Assembly: GCF_014204935.1 (NCBI RefSeq)
Contig: NZ_JACHMJ010000001.1
Location: 3,348,001-3,412,000, forward strand
Length of the DNA: 64,000 nucleotides
DNA from: Conyzicola lurida
GTDB lineage: Bacteria; Actinomycetota; Actinomycetes; Actinomycetales; Microbacteriaceae
Direction: 5' to 3'
Of the stretch, positions 44,114-52,425 are shown piece by piece (position 1 is the first letter of the stretch; every line of letters starts with the position of its first letter). Under the pieces are notes generated by a model. The model did no database searches. It saw only the letters and a program-made list of their open reading frames with translations, and was not told where the DNA came from. The position numbers and the translations under genes are program-made.

Positions 44114-44481
44114 GGAGTAACCCCTGTCACTGGTGGATGGTGGTGTGGCCGGTTAATACTGGCACAGGCCGAACGGCCGGGATGCGGCCTGGACCCCAAG
44201 GTTATCTCTCGCTAACCAATAGGAATTTAAAAGAACAACAGTGTTAACCGCTGTGCGAACTGTGAGTAACTACAAGAATTCCGCGGCACGACTGGAAACT
44301 ACACGAGTGTGAGTTGTTGAGGGACTGTGGAATTAACCGACAAGTTTTGTCACTACTCCGAAACCCTGTCACGGCAGTTTCCACAGAAACGTGTAATTCG
44401 CCAACATCCTTTCCGGCGAGTTTCCACAGTTATCCACAGGCATTTCATACTGTGTGAAAACTAGCGATTTCGCGTCAACGC
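44114..44481. promoter_or_regulatory. dnaA-dnaN intergenic region, candidate oriC part
   Basis: This 368-base gap is AT-rich for the genome (TAGGAATTTAAAAGAACAAC at 44219-44238). It contains a perfect DnaA box TTATCCACA at 44430-44438 and two GTTTCCACAG copies (near 44388 and 44420). Actinobacterial origins usually lie here. The box density is low, so the functional origin may be shared with the dnaA-rpmH gap. Confidence 0.6.
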
Positions 44482-45903
44482 TCAGTTCTTGCCGAAGCGG
44501 TGGTTCTGCTTGATGCGGCTGGTGAGCTCGGTGACCTGGTTGTAGATCGAGCGTCGTTCCTTCATCAGCTCGGTGATCTTCTTGTTCGCGTACATCACCG
44601 TGGTGTGGTCGCGGTTGCCGAACAGCTGGCCGATCTTGGGCAGCGACAGGTTCGTCATCTCGCGGCAGAGGTACATCGCGATCTGCCGTGCGGTCGCCAC
44701 GGCCTGCGACCTCGACGAGCCGTAGAGGTCGTCGACCGTGAGCTTGAAGTACTCCGCGGTGTGGTTGATGATGTCGACCGGCGCGATCACATTGTCGTCG
44801 TCGAGCGTGATGAGGTCCTTCAGTACCGTCTGCACCAGGGCCAGATCGACCGGCTGGCGGTTGAGGCTGGCAAACGCGGTGACGCGGATGAGGGTTCCCT
44901 CGAGCTCGCGGATGTTCGACGAGACCTTCGACGCCATGTACTCGAGGATCTCGTTGTCGACCTGCAGCTTCTCGCTCTGCGCCTTCTTGCGCAGAATCGC
45001 GATGCGGGTCTCGAGGTCGGGCGCCTGCACGTCGGTGATCAGGCCCCACTCGAAACGCGATCGCATGCGGTCTTCGAAACCGGTGAGGGCTTTGGGTGGC
45101 AGATCGCTGGTGATGACCACCTGCTTGTTGTGGTCGTGCAGCGTATTGAAGGTGTGGAAGAAGGCCTCCTGTGTGGAGTCCTTCCCCTGGAGGAACTGGA
45201 TGTCGTCGATCAGCAGGATGTCGATCTCGCGGTACCGCGACTGGAACACGCTCGACCTGTTGTTGGCGATCGAGTTGATGAAGTCGTTGGTGAATTCTTC
45301 CGAGCTGACATACCGAACACGGATGCCGGGATAGAGGCTTTCGGCATAGTGGCCGATCGCGTGCAGAAGGTGGGTCTTGCCCAGACCCGAGTCACCGTAG
45401 ATGAAGAGGGGGTTGTACGCCTTGGCCGGCGCTTCCGCCACGGCGACGGCCGCGGCATGCGCGAACCGGTTGGATCCGCCGATGACGAAGTTGTCGAAGT
45501 TGTACTTGGGGTTGAGACGCGAGTCCGAGCGACGGCCGGGAGTCGAGTCGGCGGGAGACGGCACCATCGCCGGCTCGATGTAGGCGGCCTGCTCCCCCAT
45601 CGGTGCATCCTGCTCGAGAGAGTCGTGCTGGATGTCGGGGTTGACCACGATCGCGAAATTCGTGACTTCCTGGTCTTCGCTCAGTCCGGCGATGGCATTG
45701 AGCAGGGGAAGGCGGATGCGCTGTTCGAGCATTCCGCGGGTGAGTTCGTTCGGTACCTCTAGGTAGAGGGTGCCGGCCATAACGCCCTTGGGTTCGACGA
45801 GGCTGATGAAACCGAGGAGCTGCGGAGTGATTCTCTCGTCGGACGTGAGTCTGGTGAGAACCGATTTCCATATCTCGGTGGTGCTGTCAGCTGTTTCCGC
45901 CAT
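44482..45903 (-). CDS. dnaA: DnaA, chromosomal replication initiator
   Basis: The 473-residue product has domain I at the N-terminus, a variable linker (about residues 95-140), the AAA+ domain with Walker A GDSGLGKTHLLHAIG and Walker B ILLIDDIQFLQGKD, and the C-terminal DNA-binding domain with the signature GNRDHTTVMYANKKI. It binds TTATCCACA boxes and opens the origin. GTAGGAAAC precedes the ATG. Confidence 0.98.
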   Translation of the reverse strand: MAETADSTTEIWKSVLTRLTSDERITPQLLGFISLVEPKGVMAGTLYLEVPNELTRGMLEQRIRLPLLNAIAGLSEDQEVTNFAIVVNPDIQHDSLEQDAPMGEQAAYIEPAMVPSPADSTPGRRSDSRLNPKYNFDNFVIGGSNRFAHAAAVAVAEAPAKAYNPLFIYGDSGLGKTHLLHAIGHYAESLYPGIRVRYVSSEEFTNDFINSIANNRSSVFQSRYREIDILLIDDIQFLQGKDSTQEAFFHTFNTLHDHNKQVVITSDLPPKALTGFEDRMRSRFEWGLITDVQAPDLETRIAILRKKAQSEKLQVDNEILEYMASKVSSNIRELEGTLIRVTAFASLNRQPVDLALVQTVLKDLITLDDDNVIAPVDIINHTAEYFKLTVDDLYGSSRSQAVATARQIAMYLCREMTNLSLPKIGQLFGNRDHTTVMYANKKITELMKERRSIYNQVTELTSRIKQNHRFGKN

Positions 45904-46195
45904 GCGAATGTGTTTCCTACAATCAAAAAGTTATTCACAGAGTTATCCACTGATGTGCTAACCGCTGCGCGTCGGTGATTTACCGGTTCTGCCCCGAAGA
46001 ATGGCTGAGCTTCACACCTTAGTTCGTACCCCTGTGCACTCACCAACCCCAAGTTATCCAGATGTGGATAACCTTGAACTACCACCTCAGGTTTGACCCC
46101 GACGGATTAACGCCGTAGTTTTAACCAGTTGACTTCTGCCTTCGGGCCAAACCTCGTCTTTCCGGCCTTCAGAGCTGGGCTTTGGAGATACCACT
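45904..46195. promoter_or_regulatory. dnaA-rpmH intergenic region with DnaA boxes
   Basis: Boxes and near-boxes: TTATTCACA (45931), TTATCCACT (45943), and the near-palindrome TTATCCAGATGTGGATAA (46054-46071), which contains a perfect box on the minus strand at 46063-46071. It serves divergent dnaA and rpmH promoters, and DnaA probably autoregulates here; a bipartite origin with the dnaA-dnaN gap is possible. Confidence 0.65.
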
Positions 46196-46333
46196 ATGAG
46201 CAAGAGAACTTTCCAGCCGAACGTACGCAAGCGCGCCAAGGTGCACGGCTTCCGTCTTCGTATGCGCACCCGTGCCGGTCGCGCGATCCTGGGCGCTCGT
46301 CGCCGCAAGGGTCGCACCGAGCTTTCCGCGTAG
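46196..46333 (+). CDS. rpmH: ribosomal protein bL34
   Basis: The 45-residue basic protein [20 protein letters not shown], then [20 protein letters not shown], is the complete bL34 of the large subunit. It is transcribed away from dnaA, as in most bacteria. The frame is too short to be found by length alone, but the identity is unmistakable. Confidence 0.98.
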   Translation: MSKRTFQPNVRKRAKVHGFRLRMRTRAGRAILGARRRKGRTELSA

Positions 46334-46484
46334 CACTTTCCACAGCAGCCCGCCGTGTCCCGTTCCTCGACGACGCGTGTCTTTCAGACGCGTGATCGTT
46401 CGACACGGGCACGAGCGGGCTTCTGTCGTTCCCGGATGTGCGCGTCAGACTCGGATCCGACCATCGGCTTCCCTGGCGGCATCC

Positions 46485-46841
46485 GTGCTCGCTAAGGAAA
46501 ACCGCGTACTGAGTGCCGCCGATTTCAAATCGGCGGTGCGCCGGGGCAAGCGTGTTTACAGCCCGCACGCGGTGATCTACCTGACGAAGCCCGAAGCCGA
46601 AGCACCCACCCGGTTCGGATTCATCGTGGGGAAGAACGTGGGCGGGGCAGTCCAGCGCAATCTGGTGCGACGCCGGCTCCGATCCATCGCGCGCGAGCTG
46701 CTGCCGGACGCCGGCGAGGGTCGTGATGTCGTCGTGCGGGCACTGCCAGGCGTTGATCAACTGCCCTGGGATACCCTGCAGTCGGAGATCGCGGTCGCGA
46801 TCGACGGGGCGAAATCGCGGAACGGGAGTGAACGACGATGA
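46485..46841 (+). CDS. rnpA: ribonuclease P protein component
   Basis: The GTG at 46485 (VLAKENRVLSAADFKSAVRR) gives 118 residues. The RNR signature is visible in GKNVGGAVQRNLVRRRLRSI. It assists the P RNA in maturing tRNA 5' ends. The upstream in-frame extension to 46272 overlaps rpmH and is not supported. It overlaps yidD by ATGA. Confidence 0.95.
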   Translation: MLAKENRVLSAADFKSAVRRGKRVYSPHAVIYLTKPEAEAPTRFGFIVGKNVGGAVQRNLVRRRLRSIARELLPDAGEGRDVVVRALPGVDQLPWDTLQSEIAVAIDGAKSRNGSERR

Positions 46842-47149
46842 ATCGGACGATGTCGTTCGTGTGGCTCGCGCCCCGCAACCTCTGCGTGATCATCCTCCGC
46901 GTGTACCGCGCGGTGATCTCCCCCCTGTACGGCGATGTCTGCCGGTACTACCCCTCGTGCTCCTCTTACACTCTGCAGGCAATCCAGCATCACGGCGTCG
47001 TCCGCGGGATCTGGCTCGGAACGAAGCGCATCGCGCGCTGCCATCCGTGGGCCGCCGGCGGCGTCGACGACGTTCCCGTACGACCGACCGAGCGGTACTC
47101 GGTAACTGACTTCGGTTTTGTTTATGCACATAGCCATGGAAAGGGCTGA
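46838..47149 (+). CDS. yidD: YidD, membrane protein insertion efficiency factor
   Basis: The 103-residue product contains the YidD core YRAVISPLYGDVCRYYPSCS followed by SYTLQAIQHHG and GTKRIARCHPW, with its conserved cysteines. It is thought to aid insertion by the neighbouring YidC. It lies 8 bases before yidC. Confidence 0.93.
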   Translation: MNRTMSFVWLAPRNLCVIILRVYRAVISPLYGDVCRYYPSCSSYTLQAIQHHGVVRGIWLGTKRIARCHPWAAGGVDDVPVRPTERYSVTDFGFVYAHSHGKG

Positions 47150-47157
47150 CCCCACCA

Positions 47158-48144
47158 ATGCCAGATCTCATCGGAACAGTACTGTGGCCCATTAAGTGGG
47201 TCATCGAGGCGATCCTCGTCACGTTCCACTCCGCACTGAGCGCCCTCGGTCTCGACCCGGGCGCCGGCCTGACGTGGGTCCTCTCCATCGTGTGCCTCGT
47301 GCTCGTCGTGCGTGCAGCCCTGATCCCCATCTTCGTCCGCCAGATCAAGAGCCAACGGCGCATGATGGAAGTCGCCCCGCAGCTCAAGAAGATCCAAGAC
47401 AAGTACAAGGGCAAGAAGGACCAGTTCTCCCGCGAGGCAATGTCGCGCGAGACGATGGAGCTCTACAAGAAGACGGGTACCAACCCGTTGGCGTCCTGCC
47501 TCCCCCTTCTGATCCAGATGCCGATCTTCTTCAGCCTGTTCTCCGTGCTCAACGAAGCCAAGCCCCAGGCCGACGGAAGCTTCAAGGCCGGCGTCGGGCT
47601 GCTCACCCAGCAGCTGTCCGAGGAATTCGGCACCGCCTCGTTGTTCGGCGTCGCGCCTCTGCGTCTCAGCATCCAGACCGCGCTCGAAGCGGGTAACACC
47701 GTCGTCGTCGTCATCGCCCTCGTCATGGTGGTCATCATGACCGCGTCGCAGTTCATCACCCAGCTGCAGATCATGTCGAAGAACCAGAGCCCCGAGATGA
47801 AGGCCAGCCCGACCTACAAGCAGCAGCGCATCCTGCTGTACATCCTTCCGCTGGTCTTCGCCTTCTCCGGCTTCGCGTTCCCCATCGGTGTCATGTTCTA
47901 CTGGCTGACCTCGAACATCTGGACGATGGTCCAGCAGTTCATCGTCATCCGCAACATGCCGACGCCCGGCAGCGAGGCCGCTCTGGCCCGTGAGGCCCGT
48001 CTGGCGAAGAAGGCGCAGCGCCGAGGCATTACCATCACTGAGATGGCCGAGCTCGAGCCGGAAGAAGCGAAGAAGTTGTCGACCCAGCGCGTTCAGCCCG
48101 TGGGCAAGAACCGCGCCAAGAAGCAGACTGGAAACAAGAAGTGA
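47158..48144 (+). CDS. yidC: YidC/Oxa1 membrane protein insertase
   Basis: The 328-residue product has the YidC core: LIPIFVRQIKSQRRMMEVAP with the conserved Arg in the first core helix, a coiled cytoplasmic loop (KIQDKYKGKKDQFSREAMSR), and segments ending VFAFSGFAFPIGVMFYWLTS. The basic C-terminal tail can bind ribosomes. It inserts membrane proteins with or without SecYEG. It overlaps khpB by GTGA. Confidence 0.96.
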   Translation: MPDLIGTVLWPIKWVIEAILVTFHSALSALGLDPGAGLTWVLSIVCLVLVVRAALIPIFVRQIKSQRRMMEVAPQLKKIQDKYKGKKDQFSREAMSRETMELYKKTGTNPLASCLPLLIQMPIFFSLFSVLNEAKPQADGSFKAGVGLLTQQLSEEFGTASLFGVAPLRLSIQTALEAGNTVVVVIALVMVVIMTASQFITQLQIMSKNQSPEMKASPTYKQQRILLYILPLVFAFSGFAFPIGVMFYWLTSNIWTMVQQFIVIRNMPTPGSEAALAREARLAKKAQRRGITITEMAELEPEEAKKLSTQRVQPVGKNRAKKQTGNKK

Positions 48145-48701
48145 GCGACGTGACCGAGACATCCACCCTCTCCCCCGCCGGCGAGCCCGAGGCCGTCGTC
48201 GACGCCCCGACCACTGACGTCCCCGAGACCGATGCGCCCACGACGGGCCAGCTCGAAGAAGAGGGCGAGATCGCGGCCGACTACATCGAAGAGCTGCTCG
48301 ACATCACCGACCTCGACGGCGACATCGAGATCGACACCCGAAGCGGCCGTGCCTACGTGTCGGTGAACTCCAGCGAGGACACCAACCTGCGCGTGCTCTC
48401 TCGCCCCGACACTGTCGCGGCGCTCCAGGAGCTCACCCGTATCGCGGTGCAGACGAAGACCGGCTCGTTCTCGCGCCTGATCCTCGACGTCGGCGGTTCG
48501 CGTGAGGCCCGAGTGGCCGAGCTGACCATCCTCGTCGACAAGGCCGTCGAGCGCATCGAGGCGGGTGCGGATTCCGCCGCCCTCCCCGCCATGTCCTCGT
48601 ACGAGCGCAAGCTCGTGCACGACGTTGTGGCGGAGCGTGGTTTCTCGTCGCAGTCAGAGGGCGAAGGCCGCGACCGTCACACCGTTATTACGCGCGCCTA
48701 G
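48141..48701 (+). CDS. khpB: KhpB/Jag, KH and R3H RNA-binding protein
   Basis: The GTG at 48141 gives 186 residues. An acidic N-terminus of about 45 residues is followed by a KH-like domain (ADYIEELLDITDLDGDIEID...LQELTRIAVQ) and a C-terminal R3H domain (SSYERKLVHDVVAER, then RDRHTVITRA). It is an RNA chaperone partner of KhpA, linked to cell-wall growth. A parS site begins within its last codon. Confidence 0.93.
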   Translation: MSDVTETSTLSPAGEPEAVVDAPTTDVPETDAPTTGQLEEEGEIAADYIEELLDITDLDGDIEIDTRSGRAYVSVNSSEDTNLRVLSRPDTVAALQELTRIAVQTKTGSFSRLILDVGGSREARVAELTILVDKAVERIEAGADSAALPAMSSYERKLVHDVVAERGFSSQSEGEGRDRHTVITRA

Positions 48702-48715
48702 TTTCACGTGAAACA
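48700..48715. promoter_or_regulatory. parS: parS site 1
   Basis: AGTTTCACGTGAAACA is 15/16 of the consensus TGTTTCACGTGAAACA. It fills the whole gap between khpB and rsmG and abuts the rsmG TTG start codon. ParB nucleates here for origin segregation. Confidence 0.95.
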
Positions 48716-49348
48716 TTGAACGACATCGCAGTAGAGACCGAGCCGGAACAGGCAGCAGCGCTGTTCGGTGACCGGATCGACCTCGCTCGGACCTACACCG
48801 CGGATCTCGCCCGCCGCGGTGAAGAGCTGGGGCTCATCGGCCCGTTGGAACTCCCCCGGCTCTGGACCCGTCACATCCTGAACTGCGCTTTCGTCGCCCC
48901 GCTCCTCTCCCCCGGTGTGGTCGGCGATGTGGGAAGCGGTGCCGGGCTGCCGGGCATCGTGCTGGCGATTGCCCGTCCCGATGTGAAGTTCATCCTGATC
49001 GAACCGATGGAACGTCGCGTCGACTGGTTGACCAGCCAAGTGACGGGCCTCGGTCTGGAGAACGTCACGGTGATGCGCGCCCGTGCCGAAGAGGCAAAGT
49101 TCGACTGGCCGCTCGATCAGGTCACAGCCCGAGCGGTGAGTTCGCTCTCGAAGCTCATCCCGCTCACCGCGCCGCTCGTGAAGGCCGGTGGCGAGATGAT
49201 CTTTATGAAGGGTGCACGCGTCGAGGAAGAACTCGCCGCGGCGAGCAAGGCCGTGCGCAAGGCGAGACTGTCGAATATCGAGGTACTCGTTCTCGGTGAG
49301 GGCATCGTTCCCGAAGTGACCAGAGTCTTTCGGGCTACAGTTGATTGA
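48716..49348 (+). CDS. rsmG: RsmG, 16S rRNA m7G527 methyltransferase
   Basis: The 210-residue product uses TTG at 48716 (LNDIAVETEPEQAAALFGD), since no later start keeps the conserved LTRHILNC-like helix region intact. The SAM-binding motif is VGDVGSGAGLPGIVLAI, followed by LIEPMERRVDWL. It methylates G527 of 16S rRNA. No Shine-Dalgarno is possible because parS occupies that place. Confidence 0.94.
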   Translation: MNDIAVETEPEQAAALFGDRIDLARTYTADLARRGEELGLIGPLELPRLWTRHILNCAFVAPLLSPGVVGDVGSGAGLPGIVLAIARPDVKFILIEPMERRVDWLTSQVTGLGLENVTVMRARAEEAKFDWPLDQVTARAVSSLSKLIPLTAPLVKAGGEMIFMKGARVEEELAAASKAVRKARLSNIEVLVLGEGIVPEVTRVFRATVD

Positions 49349-49466
49349 TCGGTCGAACGGCATTCGCTGAACGACGGACGACCACGGTCGTGCACCCGGC
49401 AGTCTGCCGCGTGCGGACCGGCCACGGTCGTCACTGAACCGGTCCGGCTCACCATCCAATCAAGAA

Positions 49467-49482
49467 GGTTTCACGTGAAACA
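49467..49482. promoter_or_regulatory. parS: parS site 2, containing the parA start codon
   Basis: GGTTTCACGTGAAACA. The GTG within CACGTG (49475-49477) is the parA start codon, so ParB binding and parA initiation share the same bases. Confidence 0.95.
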
Positions 49483-50578
49483 TCCCGACGACAATCTCGC
49501 CGAGGTCCCCGGCCAGGTTTTCTCGCCAGGGCAGGTCTCCTCCTCCCCCAGCGTTGGAGGATTCGGTGCGTCGACGGGGTCTGTGAGCGCCATTATGGGC
49601 ATCGAGCGTCACGCGCCGGTGTCTCAGGCTGCGTCTTCTGAGCCTGAAAAGGCTCCTGTAGCCCCAGTTTCGACTCCGAAGGCCGCCGCATCGGCCTCTG
49701 CCTACGATGATTCCACCCCGCTCGCGCGAGAGATCGCGGAGATGACCCGTCGTCGCCGCATCCTGGCCGGCGAGGATCTACCCCTCCCCTCCGCACCGCG
49801 CGTGTTCACTGTCGCGAACCAGAAGGGCGGCGTCGGCAAGACCACTACCACCGTGAACCTCGCCGCGGCTCTCGCTCGCAGCGGCGCCCGCGTGCTGGTC
49901 ATCGACCTCGACCCGCAGGGCAACGCCAGTACCGCGCTCGGCGTCGAGCATCGTTCGGACACGGTCAGCGTGTACGACGTCATCATCAACGATGAGCCGA
50001 TGGCAGACGTCATCCAGAAGAGCCCTGAATTCGAGGCTCTTTACTGCTTGCCCGCCACAATCCACCTCGCCGGCGCCGAGATCGAGTTGGTATCGCTCGT
50101 CGCGCGCGAGCAGCGGCTGCGCACGGCGCTGGACAAGTTCCTCGACGAGTCCCCCGAGCCGTTCCACTACGTCATCATCGACTGCCCGCCGTCTCTCGGC
50201 TTGCTGACGATCAACGCTTTTGTCGCAGCGCGCGAGGTGCTGATCCCGATCCAATGCGAGTACTACGCCCTCGAGGGCCTGAGCCAGCTGCTCAACAACA
50301 TCAAGCTGATCGAACGCCACCTGAACCCCGCGCTCACGGTGTCGACGATCCTCCTGACGATGTACGACTCCCGCACCAATCTGGCGAACCAGGTGGCGGC
50401 GGAGGTACGCGAGCACTTCCCCAAGGAGGTCCTGGACACCTTGATCCCCCGCTCTGTCCGCATTTCCGAAGCACCCAGCTATGGCCAGAGTGTCATCAGC
50501 TACGACCCGAGCTCGCCCGGATCGCTCTCCTACCTGGAAGCGGCCGCCGAGATCGCACGACGAGGAGCACCTGCCTGA
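49475..50578 (+). CDS. parA: ParA, chromosome partitioning ATPase
   Basis: The GTG at 49475, with AAGAAGG upstream, gives 367 residues. The first 100 are a low-complexity Ala/Ser/Pro extension (SQAASSEPEKAPVAPVSTPK). The deviant Walker A NQKGGVGKTTTTVNLAAAL, DLDPQGNAST and IIDCPPSLGLLT then follow. ParA binds DNA nonspecifically and moves ParB-parS complexes. The overlap TGATG couples it to parB. Confidence 0.96.
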   Translation: MKHPDDNLAEVPGQVFSPGQVSSSPSVGGFGASTGSVSAIMGIERHAPVSQAASSEPEKAPVAPVSTPKAAASASAYDDSTPLAREIAEMTRRRRILAGEDLPLPSAPRVFTVANQKGGVGKTTTTVNLAAALARSGARVLVIDLDPQGNASTALGVEHRSDTVSVYDVIINDEPMADVIQKSPEFEALYCLPATIHLAGAEIELVSLVAREQRLRTALDKFLDESPEPFHYVIIDCPPSLGLLTINAFVAAREVLIPIQCEYYALEGLSQLLNNIKLIERHLNPALTVSTILLTMYDSRTNLANQVAAEVREHFPKEVLDTLIPRSVRISEAPSYGQSVISYDPSSPGSLSYLEAAAEIARRGAPA

Positions 50579-51531
50579 TGGCCTCACCCAAACGAACCGG
50601 ACTCGGCCGCGGAATCGGCGCCCTGATCCCCGTCAGCGAAGATTCCGAGGCCCAGCGCCCCGTCGACGTGTTCTTCCCGGCCAGTTCCAACGAAAAGCAG
50701 GGACTTCTCGCGGTTCCCGGCGCTCGACTGGCCAATCTGAACCCGGCCGAGATCGTGCCGAACGCCCATCAGCCCCGCACGGAGTTCCGCGAAGAGGAAC
50801 TGGCCGAGCTGGTCGTGTCGATCCGTGAGATCGGCGTTCTCCAGCCGATCGTCGTGCGCCCCCTCGTCGGTGCCGTCGACGGCGGCCCGCAGTACGAGCT
50901 GATCATGGGCGAGCGCCGCCTGCGTGCTACTAAGCAACTCGGCCTCACCAGCATCCCCGCGGTCATCAAGAACACGGCTGACGAGGACATGCTGCGCGAC
51001 GCGCTGCTCGAGAACCTCCACCGCGCAAACCTGAACCCGCTCGAGGAAGCATCCGCGTACCAGCAGCTTCTCACTGACTTCGGCATCACGCAGGAGCAGC
51101 TGGGCGACCGGATCGGTCGCTCGCGCCCCCAGATCACCAACACGCTCCGCCTCCTGCGTCTCCCCGAACCGATCCAGCGCCAGGTCGCCTCGGGTGTCCT
51201 CAGCGCCGGGCACGCCCGCGCCATCCTCTCGGTGGTCGAACCTGCCGCGATGGACCGCCTCGCCACCAAGATCGTCAACGAGGAGCTCTCGGTGCGTGCC
51301 GCCGAGGCCGCCGCCGGCAAAGAGGCGCCCAAGGCCAAGAAGCCGAGGGCCGAGGCCGGACGTCGACAGGGCCAACTCGACGAGATCGCCGACAGCCTCG
51401 GCGACCGCCTCAACACCCGGGTCAAGGTGAACCTCGGTGCGAGCAAGGGCACCATCGTGATCGACTTCGCGACCGTCGGCGACCTCAACCGAATTCTCGG
51501 CGAGCTCGGCCAGGACGGTTTCCGCCGCTGA
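50578..51531 (+). CDS. parB: ParB, chromosome partitioning CTPase and parS-binding protein
   Basis: The ATG at 50578 gives 317 residues (MASPKRTGLGRGIGALIPVS). The CTP-binding N-domain shows ELIMGERRLRATKQLGL and LLENLHRANLNPLEEASAYQ. A helix-turn-helix with GDRIGRSRPQITNTLRLLRL and a C-terminal dimerisation domain follow. It loads at parS and spreads as a sliding clamp. A hairpin terminator lies 16 bases after the stop. Confidence 0.97.
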   Translation: MASPKRTGLGRGIGALIPVSEDSEAQRPVDVFFPASSNEKQGLLAVPGARLANLNPAEIVPNAHQPRTEFREEELAELVVSIREIGVLQPIVVRPLVGAVDGGPQYELIMGERRLRATKQLGLTSIPAVIKNTADEDMLRDALLENLHRANLNPLEEASAYQQLLTDFGITQEQLGDRIGRSRPQITNTLRLLRLPEPIQRQVASGVLSAGHARAILSVVEPAAMDRLATKIVNEELSVRAAEAAAGKEAPKAKKPRAEAGRRQGQLDEIADSLGDRLNTRVKVNLGASKGTIVIDFATVGDLNRILGELGQDGFRR

Positions 51532-51546
51532 CGACGATTCTCCCCT

Positions 51547-51574
51547 CCCCCGGCACAGCCATTATGTGCCGGGG
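51547..51574 (+). terminator. terminator of the parAB operon
   Basis: CCCCGGCACA and TGTGCCGGGG form a perfect 10-bp stem with a 7- to 8-base loop, followed by a weak T-rich stretch. Confidence 0.8.
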
Positions 51575-51594
51575 GATTCGTCGTTTTCGCGGCA

Positions 51595-51610
51595 AGTTTC
51601 ACGTGAAACA
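51595..51610. promoter_or_regulatory. parS: parS site 3
   Basis: AGTTTCACGTGAAACA, 20 bases after the parAB terminator, in the parB-ddl gap. Confidence 0.95.
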
Positions 51611-51838
51611 TGCTGATTCAGCTCTGTGAGAGCGATTCTGAGCGGATTCTGTCGCTCACCGGGACAAGGATTCGGGCCCATTTCGCGCAGAATCGGTCTG
51701 AGAGCGGTCCATCTGAACTTCATTGTGGGCGAATGACGCGTCAGACATGCCTGAAGGCCCAGGCCGTCCGATACGGAATCGATTCTCGGACCGTGCCGAG
51801 TGACTCCGCGGCCGAGTCGGGTGCATCGGTGCGGCCGC

Positions 51839-51914
51839 GTCTGTTCGGGCGTGTCTGTTCGGGCGTGTCTGTTCGGGTATGTCTGTTCGGGTATGTCTGT
51901 TCGGGTGTGTCTGT
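51839..51914. repeat. 14-bp tandem repeat, five copies plus a partial
   Basis: Unit GTCTGTTCGGGCGT, with copies 3-5 varying only in the last three bases (TAT, TAT, TGT). A partial GTCTGT ends the array. Confidence 0.95.
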
Positions 51915-51971
51915 GGTCGCGTGCGAAGTCGAGTGAAGGGTCGCGAATGAGCAGCATCGGACGAGGAGCCG

Positions 51972-52041
51972 CGAACGACGATCCTCGAACGACGATCCTC
52001 GAACGACGATCTTCGAACGAGGAACTTCGAACGAGGGGTCC
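51972..52041. repeat. second 14-bp tandem repeat, five copies
   Basis: Unit CGAACGACGATCCT, with later copies drifting to CGAACGAGGAACTT and CGAACGAGGGGTCC. It has the same unit length as the preceding array but a different sequence. Confidence 0.95.
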
Positions 52042-52409
52042 GAAGGTGGCATCGCTCGCTGAGCCGTCGCGCGCTACGGGCTGGAGAGCGGAGAGGTGGC
52101 GCGGTGGCGCGGTGTGGAGGTGGCGAGATGTGGGCCGCACCGCTCCCCCGCTCTAGCCACGAGTGAAGGATGGGTCACGGTCGCGGTGGCCGTGTGTGAA
52201 GTGAACCATCACGGGGCGTGACTCGAGGCGGCCGAACGAGGGGTCGTTGACCGCGTGGCAGTCGATCGAACAGATCGACTGCGAGTACCCCCATGAGAGC
52301 TGTCACCGGAAATGCAGGCTCACGGCACAGTGCACGGTTCGACCGGATCACCCGTGTAACCGCCGAGTAAAGTGCAATTGACCAGCACATTAAGCGGCGT
52401 CATCCGCCA

Positions 52410-52425
52410 TGTTTCACGTGAAACT
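52410..52425. promoter_or_regulatory. parS: parS site 4, overlapping the ddl stop codon
   Basis: TGTTTCACGTGAAACT. Its last two bases are part of the ddl TAG stop codon (minus strand 52426-52424). Confidence 0.93.

Larger units (their letters stand above)
51611..52409. other. parB-ddl gap without a supported gene
   Basis: About 800 bases between two parS sites. Open frames on both strands are repeat-driven and have no ribosome sites. The gap holds two 14-bp tandem repeat arrays (51839-51914 and 51972-52041) and a GGTGGCG-rich stretch near 52095-52130. Confidence 0.6.

Noticed and set aside
51610-52156. Overlapping frames in the parB-ddl gap
   Set aside because: They are created by the 14-bp tandem repeats and lack ribosome sites.
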